10,064 bases of DNA, taken from positions 1 to 10,064 of the forward strand of contig JARGGE010000066.1 of NCBI GenBank assembly GCA_029210865.1, given 5' to 3'. Below are positions 5,627-10,064 of this stretch, one piece after another. The notes under the pieces were generated by a model. It was not told where the DNA came from. It made no database searches and saw only the letters and a list, made by a program, of their open reading frames with translations. Source of the stretch: Trueperaceae bacterium (GTDB lineage: Bacteria > Deinococcota > Deinococci > Deinococcales > Trueperaceae). The position numbers and the translations under genes are program-made. Within the stretch, counting starts at the first letter, position 1; the number at the start of each line of letters is the position of its first letter.

Positions 5627-7215
5627 CCCGGACGGCCCCGCGGGCGTCCGTGCCCCGATGGGCGTGGGCGCTGCCGTTCGCCGTGGCGGCGCTCGCCGCG
5701 CTCGCGTGGGGCGAGGCGATGACCTACGCGCGGTTCCACGTCGGCTTCACGCTCCCGTGGCTCGCCGTGCTGACCTGGGACGCGGGGATCGTGCTGCGCG
5801 CGGGGCGCCCGCTCGGCGGCGCCGGCGAGCGCAGCGCGGGCGTGGCGCTCGGCGTCCTCGTCGCCGTCGCCTTCGCGTACACCTTCCCCTGGGACCACCA
5901 GCTGGTGGCGCGCGGCGTGTGGGGCTACCCGGAGGGGCGCGTGCTCGCCACCCTGCGGGTGGTGCCGGTGGAGGAGGCCGCCTTCTTCGTCCTCCAGACG
6001 CTGGCCGTCGGCCTGGCGACGCTGGCCTGGTCGCGGCGCCTGCCGGTGCCCGCGGTCGACGGGGCCGCGGCGCAGCGCCCCGTCGCGCGCCTCGCCGTGG
6101 TGCGTTGGTGGGTGGCCGCCGCCGCGCTCGGGGCGGCCGCGGTGGGTCTGCTGCTGCTGCCGACCGACCCGGGCACCTACCTCGGCATGATCCTCGTCTG
6201 GGCCGGTCCGGTGCTCGCGCTGCAGTGGGCGTTCGGCGGCGACCTGCTCGCCGGGCGCGCGCGCCTCTTCGGCCTCGCCGTGGGGCTCCCGACGCTCTGG
6301 CTGTGGGTCGCCGACCGCCTCGCCATCGAGTGGTCGATCTGGTGGATCGCCCCGGAGCTGACGCTCGGGTGGCGTCCGCTGGGGCTACCGGTGGAGGAGG
6401 CCGTGTTCTTCCTGGCGACCAACCTGCTGGTCGTGGGCGGCGTGCTGCTCGCCGTCGACCCGCGCTCGCTGGCGCGGCTCGGCGAGCTGGTGCGCGCCTC
6501 GGCGCGCCGCCCGTGGCGCCCGCTGCTGGCCGTGTGGGCGCTGGCGATGGTGCCCACGCCGTTGTTCCCCGACCGCTTCGTGCCCCTCGCGTACCTGAGC
6601 ACGGGCGCGCTGGCCGCCGCCGTCCTCGCCTTCGCGTTGGTGCGCTACGGCCGCCGTGCGTGGGCGCTCCTCGCGGTCGCGCTCGTCTTCGGTTGGGCGG
6701 TCGAGGTGCTCGGCTCGCGCACCGGCGTGCCGTTCGGGGCCTACACGTACACGGCCCCCGGACCGGCGTTCTTCGGGGTGCCGCTGCTCGTGCCGATCGG
6801 CTGGTTCGCCTTCGGGCTGATCGCGCTGGCCGTCGCGCCCGGCCCTCGGGCGCGCTGGGGGGCGCCGGCCGCGCTGGTCGCCTGGGACCTCGGCCTCGAC
6901 CCGCTGATGGTGCGCGAGGGCTTCTGGGTCTTCGAGCGCGGCGCGTACTTCGGCGTCGCCTGGACGAACTTCCTCGGCTGGTACGTCGCCGGGTCCGTGC
7001 TCGTCGCCTTGCTCCTGCGCGTCGAGCCGCGGCTGGCGCACGAGGACGCGCCCGACCTGCGCGCGACGTACCTCGCCCAGGCCTTCCTGATCGGCGTGGG
7101 GTTGGCGTTCTTCGGGCTCCCGTTCGCCGGCGCGGTCGCCACGGCGGCGATGCTGGCGGTGTGGGCGGTGGGGCGCTCCGGTCGCGGCGGTGGAGTGCCG
7201 GGGACGGGGCGATGA
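5623..7215 (+). CDS. Fusion of tandem lycopene cyclase domains (CrtYc-Yd/CrtLm type) with a CruF-like carotenoid 1',2'-hydratase
   Basis: 530 aa membrane protein in three parts. Residues about 30-130 are a CrtYc-like cyclase half with VPVEEAAFF (114-122). Residues about 170-280 are a CrtYd-like half with WIAPELTLG and LPVEEAVFF (255-263). The repeated PVEE-A-FF block shows the two halves are homologous, as in fused CrtLm cyclases. Residues about 300-515 match CruF (DUF422): PTPLFPDRFVPLAYLS, FGWAVEVLGSRTGVPFGAY, GVPLLVPIGWF, WDLGLDPLMVREGFW, and AWTNFLGWY. Cyclase and CruF are usually separate genes. The cyclase would close a ring on one end of the chain and CruF would hydrate the psi end at C1'. 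Several hydrophobic helices lie in each part. The GTG at 5623 overlaps the crtO stop; GTG at 5650 is an alternative. No stop or frame break lies between the domains. Confidence 0.85.
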   Translation: MTRTAPRASVPRWAWALPFAVAALAALAWGEAMTYARFHVGFTLPWLAVLTWDAGIVLRAGRPLGGAGERSAGVALGVLVAVAFAYTFPWDHQLVARGVWGYPEGRVLATLRVVPVEEAAFFVLQTLAVGLATLAWSRRLPVPAVDGAAAQRPVARLAVVRWWVAAAALGAAAVGLLLLPTDPGTYLGMILVWAGPVLALQWAFGGDLLAGRARLFGLAVGLPTLWLWVADRLAIEWSIWWIAPELTLGWRPLGLPVEEAVFFLATNLLVVGGVLLAVDPRSLARLGELVRASARRPWRPLLAVWALAMVPTPLFPDRFVPLAYLSTGALAAAVLAFALVRYGRRAWALLAVALVFGWAVEVLGSRTGVPFGAYTYTAPGPAFFGVPLLVPIGWFAFGLIALAVAPGPRARWGAPAALVAWDLGLDPLMVREGFWVFERGAYFGVAWTNFLGWYVAGSVLVALLLRVEPRLAHEDAPDLRATYLAQAFLIGVGLAFFGLPFAGAVATAAMLAVWAVGRSGRGGGVPGTGR

Positions 7216-7898
7216 GCGGTCCGATCGCCACGGCCTTCGAGCAGCTGGTCGCCGCGTTCGTGCCCGCGCGCATGAACCGCGCCCTGCGGCGGGGCCTCGC
7301 CGGCGTGTGGGGGCACTTCGAGGCGCCCCCGCCCGGGGCCGGCGCGGTGGTGGTCGCCAACCACCACGCCTGGTGGGACGCCTACCTGGCCTGGGCCTTC
7401 GCCGTGCGCCACGGGCGCCCGCCCGGCGCCATCATGGACGACGCGCAGCTCGAGCGCTTCCGCTTCTTCCGGCGCCTGGGGGCGGTGCCTGCGAGCCGAC
7501 CGCGGGCCGCGGCGCGGCGTGCCGCGGCGGGCGCCTTGCTCGTCGTGTTCCCCGAGGGTCGCCTGCGCCCGCCGGGGCCCTTGGGGCCCACCCGTCCGGG
7601 CGCGGCCGCCGTCGCCCGCTGGGCGGGGGTGCCGGTGTGGCCCGTCGCCTTCCGGGCGGTCGTGCGCGGCGCCGAGCGCCCCGAGGTGTACGTCCGCGCC
7701 GGAGCGCCGCTGCCGGCCGGCGCCTCGGCCGAGGAGGCCGTCGCCGCGCTGGCGGCCGTGCTCGCGCGGGTCGACGCCGACGTGGCCGCCGCCGCCGATC
7801 CCGAGGCGCCGGTGCCGGGCTACGAGCTCTGGTGGCCGGGCACCGGCAGCACCCACGAGCGCGCGGCCTGGGTCGCGCGCCTGTGGGGGGCGCGATGA
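7212..7898 (+). CDS. PlsC/LPLAT-family acyltransferase, probably acting on a carotenoid glycoside
   Basis: 228 aa, compact for the family. It carries the two acyltransferase signatures: NHHAWWD (50-56, the HX4D catalytic pair H51 and D56) and FPEGRLRPPG (113-122, in place of the usual FPEGTRS). The family moves acyl groups from acyl-CoA or acyl-ACP to a hydroxyl, classically of lysophosphatidate. No clear membrane helix is visible, so it is probably peripheral. It overlaps both neighbours by ATGA and sits just before a glycosyltransferase. In other bacteria a paired glycosyltransferase and acyltransferase make carotenoid glycoside esters (CruC/CruD in Chlorobi, CrtQ/CrtO in Staphylococcus). 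By that logic it would acylate the sugar. A general phospholipid role remains possible. The superfamily call is firm; the substrate is inferred. Confidence 0.85.
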   Translation: MSGPIATAFEQLVAAFVPARMNRALRRGLAGVWGHFEAPPPGAGAVVVANHHAWWDAYLAWAFAVRHGRPPGAIMDDAQLERFRFFRRLGAVPASRPRAAARRAAAGALLVVFPEGRLRPPGPLGPTRPGAAAVARWAGVPVWPVAFRAVVRGAERPEVYVRAGAPLPAGASAEEAVAALAAVLARVDADVAAAADPEAPVPGYELWWPGTGSTHERAAWVARLWGAR

Positions 7899-9028
7899 GC
7901 GTGGCCGACGCGGCGTTCCTGGCGGTCGCGGCGTTCCTCGCCACGCAGGGGGCCGTGCTGGCGCTGAACCTGGTCGCCTTCCCGGTGGTGGGCGCGCGGG
8001 GGCGGCCCCGCGCGCGGGCGCGGACCGGGTCCGCGGCGCGCCCCGGGTCAGGACCGCGCCCGCGGGTGTCGCTGCTCGTGCCGGCCCGCGACGAGGCCGC
8101 GACGCTGCCGTCCACCCTGCCCACCTGGCTCGCCCAGGGGGCCGACGAGGTGCTCGTGCTCGACGACGGTTCCCGCGACGCGACCCCGCGGCTCGTCGCG
8201 GACGCCGCTGCCGGCGCGCCCGCCCTGCGGCTGTTGCGCGGCATGCCGCTGCCGGCCGGGTGGTCGGGCAAGAACTGGGCCTGCCATCAGCTGGCGGGCG
8301 CCGCCACCGGCGACGTGCTCGTGTTCACCGACGCCGACGTGGCGTGGTCGCCGGGGGCGCTCGAGCGGGTGGTGGCCGAGCTCGCCGCCACCGACGCCGG
8401 CCTCCTGACCGTGTGGCCGCGCCAGCGCTGCGAGAGCCTGGGGGAGCGGCTGCTGGTGCCGCTCGTCGACCTGCTGCTGCTCGCGAACCTGCCCCACCCG
8501 CTGGTGCGGGCGCTGCCCTTCGCCAGCCTGGCGGCCGCCAACGGCCAGGTCATGGCCTGGCGCCGCGAGGCCTACGCGCGCGTGGGCGGGCACGCGGCGC
8601 GCCCTGCCGAGGTGCTGGAGGACGTGCGCCTGGCGCAGCGCGCCAAGCGCCTCGGGGTGCCGCTGACGCTGCGGCTGGGCGGGCCCTGGGTGGCCACGCG
8701 CATGTACCGCGGCTGGGGAGACGTCGTCGCCGGGTTCGGCAAGAACGTGCTCGCGGCCGCCGGTGGGTCGCCCGCCGCGCTCGTCGCGATCTGGGCGCTC
8801 AACCTCGTCGCCTACACCGCGCCCTGGCTGGTCGCCTGGTTCGATCCGCGCTGGTGGGCGCTCGCCGGCGCCGGGATCGCTCTGCGGATGCTGGCGAACG
8901 CCAAGAGCGGCCGCCCGGTCGTGGAGGCGCTGCTGCAGCCGGCGGGCCCCGTCGCGCTCACCGCCGTGGTTGCGCGGGCGCTCGCGCGGCGCGGCGGCTA
9001 CGCCTGGAAGGGGCGGACGTACCCGTGA
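7895..9028 (+). CDS. Family 2 glycosyltransferase, membrane anchored, probably carotenoid glycosyltransferase
   Basis: 377 aa. An N-terminal hydrophobic segment (about 5-33) is followed by an Arg/Pro/Gly-rich linker (34-57) and a GT-A catalytic domain: VSLLVPARDEA (58-68), VLVLDDGSRDAT (86-97), the metal-binding FTDADVAW with D146 and D148, and the catalytic-region LEDVRLAQRAKR (241-252). GWSGKNWAC (122-130) is typical of the subgroup that includes carotenoid and hopanoid-associated transferases (CruC, CrtQ, HpnB). The C-terminal region (about 290-360) holds two or more further hydrophobic segments, so the enzyme probably faces the cytoplasm at the membrane. It overlaps both neighbours by 4 bases. 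In this operon the likely acceptor is the tertiary hydroxyl made by the CruF domain. The sugar and acceptor are inferred; the fold is certain. Confidence 0.85.
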   Translation: MSVADAAFLAVAAFLATQGAVLALNLVAFPVVGARGRPRARARTGSAARPGSGPRPRVSLLVPARDEAATLPSTLPTWLAQGADEVLVLDDGSRDATPRLVADAAAGAPALRLLRGMPLPAGWSGKNWACHQLAGAATGDVLVFTDADVAWSPGALERVVAELAATDAGLLTVWPRQRCESLGERLLVPLVDLLLLANLPHPLVRALPFASLAAANGQVMAWRREAYARVGGHAARPAEVLEDVRLAQRAKRLGVPLTLRLGGPWVATRMYRGWGDVVAGFGKNVLAAAGGSPAALVAIWALNLVAYTAPWLVAWFDPRWWALAGAGIALRMLANAKSGRPVVEALLQPAGPVALTAVVARALARRGGYAWKGRTYP

Positions 9029-10064
9029 GCCGAGCGCACGTGGCGGTGGTGGGGGCGGGCTTCGCCGGGCTGGCGGCGGCGATCGACCTCGCGCTCGGCG
9101 GCGCGCGGGTGACGCTGCTCGAGCGCGAGCCCGAGGTGGGCGGCAAGGCGGGCGAGTGGCGCGCGGAAGGCTTCCGCTTCGACGTCGGCCCCTCGGTCTT
9201 CACGCTGCCCGACGTCGTCGACGCCCTGTTCCGCGACGCCGGCCGCGAGCGCCCCTTCGAGCTGCGCCCGCTCGACCCGCTGTGCCGCTACGTCTACCCG
9301 TCTGGACGCGTCTGGGACGTGTCGAGCGACCTCGAGCGGACGCTCGCGGGGCTGGACGCCGACGAGGGGCGCGCCTACCGCCGCGCCCTCGAGGCCGCGC
9401 GCCGGCTGTACGAGGACGCCGCCCCGACCTTCGTGCGCGGCCCGGCCCCCGGGCTCGCGCGGCTCGCCGCGTACGGCCTGCGCGCCGGCTGGCGCGCTCG
9501 ACCGGGAGCGACCCTGCCGCAGCTGCTCGCCTCGCTGGGCGTGCGCGGCGACCTGCTGCCGTTCTTCCTGCGCTTCGCCACCTACTTCGGCGGCGACCCG
9601 TACCGGGCGCCTGCGGTGCTGCACAACATCGCCTGGGTCGAGCTCGGCCAGGGCGTGACGCTGCCGGTCGGCGGCGTGCACGGCGTGGTGCGCGCGCTGC
9701 GCGCCCTCGCGACCGACCTGGGGGTGGAGGTGCGGACCGGCGTCGCGGTCGCGGCGCTGCCGGTGCGCGGCGGGCGGGTCCGCGAGGTGGTCACCGACGC
9801 GGGCCCCGTCGCGGTGGACGGGGTGGTGGCCGCGGTCGACCGGCGCTGGGCGCTGGCCTGGTCGGGGCGCCCCGCGCCCGAGCGGCGGCACCCGAGCCTC
9901 TCCGGCACCGTCGCCCTGCTGGGCGTGCGCGGCACCACCCCGGCGCTCGCGGCCCACACGATCCTCTTCCCGCCCGACTACGCCGCCGAGTTCGACGACC
10001 TGCGCGAAGGGCGCCACCCGCGCGACCCCACCCTCTACGTGCACGCTTCGGTGCGCGGCGACCC
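9025..10064 (+). CDS. CrtI/CrtD/CrtN-family carotenoid desaturase, cut by the right edge
   Basis: Partial: 346 codons are visible and no stop is reached, whereas family members run near 500 aa. This frame is open to the window edge. The GTG at 9025 overlaps the glycosyltransferase stop (GTGA). The N-terminus has the FAD-binding fold VAVVGAGFAGLAAAIDLAL (6-24), E33 at the end of strand two, and EVGGKAGEW (37-45). FRFDVGPSVFTLPDVVDALF (50-69) is the family block after it. FLRFATYFGGDPYRAP and LPVGGVHGVVRAL, further on, are also typical of phytoene desaturases. It could be the main phytoene-to-lycopene desaturase (CrtI), since no other is in the window. Alternatively it is the 3',4'-desaturase (CrtD) expected to follow CruF. 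The GGKAG wording makes me lean slightly to CrtD. The C-terminal substrate region is missing, so I give no symbol. Confidence 0.85.
   Translation, partial: MSRAHVAVVGAGFAGLAAAIDLALGGARVTLLEREPEVGGKAGEWRAEGFRFDVGPSVFTLPDVVDALFRDAGRERPFELRPLDPLCRYVYPSGRVWDVSSDLERTLAGLDADEGRAYRRALEAARRLYEDAAPTFVRGPAPGLARLAAYGLRAGWRARPGATLPQLLASLGVRGDLLPFFLRFATYFGGDPYRAPAVLHNIAWVELGQGVTLPVGGVHGVVRALRALATDLGVEVRTGVAVAALPVRGGRVREVVTDAGPVAVDGVVAAVDRRWALAWSGRPAPERRHPSLSGTVALLGVRGTTPALAAHTILFPPDYAAEFDDLREGRHPRDPTLYVHASVRGD

Noticed and set aside
5623..7215. Possible C50 carotenoid route (CrtYe/Yf with lycopene elongase)
   Set aside because: There is no UbiA-type prenyltransferase (CrtEb/LyeJ) in the window, and the cyclase halves are fused to CruF rather than encoded as small separate subunits.
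5747..7360. 537-codon minus-strand frame opposite the cyclase-hydratase gene
   Set aside because: Almost pure Arg/Ala/Pro/Ser, typical of an antisense frame in high-GC DNA.
1..10064. RNA genes, CRISPR arrays, insertion sequences or attachment sites
   Set aside because: Protein genes fill nearly all of both ends and the gaps are at most about 110 bases; none holds a tRNA-like fold, spaced repeats or transposase.

Overview
This 10 kb window has very high GC, with third codon positions almost all G or C. It holds eight protein genes and almost no spare DNA: the largest intergenic gap is about 110 bases. I see no tRNA, rRNA, CRISPR array or insertion sequence. The gene content points to a carotenoid-making bacterium of the Deinococcota, perhaps a Trueperaceae-like lineage. 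The evidence is a CrtO-type ketolase that closely matches my memory of the Deinococcus protein, a CrtYcd/CrtLm-type lycopene cyclase, a CruF hydratase, and leaderless TANNNT promoters. Leaderless promoters are also common in Actinomycetota, so the placement is inference (about 0.6).

Left part (1-3028), housekeeping. A dNTP triphosphohydrolase gene (minus strand, running off the left edge) diverges from a HisN-type histidinol-phosphatase gene (906-1685). ispG, for the next-to-last step of the MEP isoprenoid pathway, follows at 1766-3028. All three have a TANNNT box 6-7 bases before the ATG and no Shine-Dalgarno, which suggests leaderless mRNAs.

Right part (3029-10064), a carotenoid operon. 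After a 110-base regulatory gap come crtB (phytoene synthase), crtO (ketolase), one gene fusing a tandem lycopene cyclase to a CruF-like 1',2'-hydratase, a PlsC-type acyltransferase, a family 2 glycosyltransferase, and a CrtI/CrtD-family desaturase cut by the right edge. From crtO onward each gene overlaps the next by 4 bases (GTGA or ATGA), so translational coupling is likely.

Read together, the operon suggests an asymmetric monocyclic carotenoid. CrtB makes phytoene. After desaturation, one end is cyclised and ketolated. The other end is hydrated and probably 3',4'-desaturated. The tertiary hydroxyl is then glycosylated and the sugar perhaps acylated. IspG next door supplies precursor. A GGPP synthase, and either CrtI or CrtD, are not in the window. 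The most distinctive item is the cyclase-hydratase fusion, which puts the enzymes for the two opposite ends of the molecule on one membrane polypeptide.
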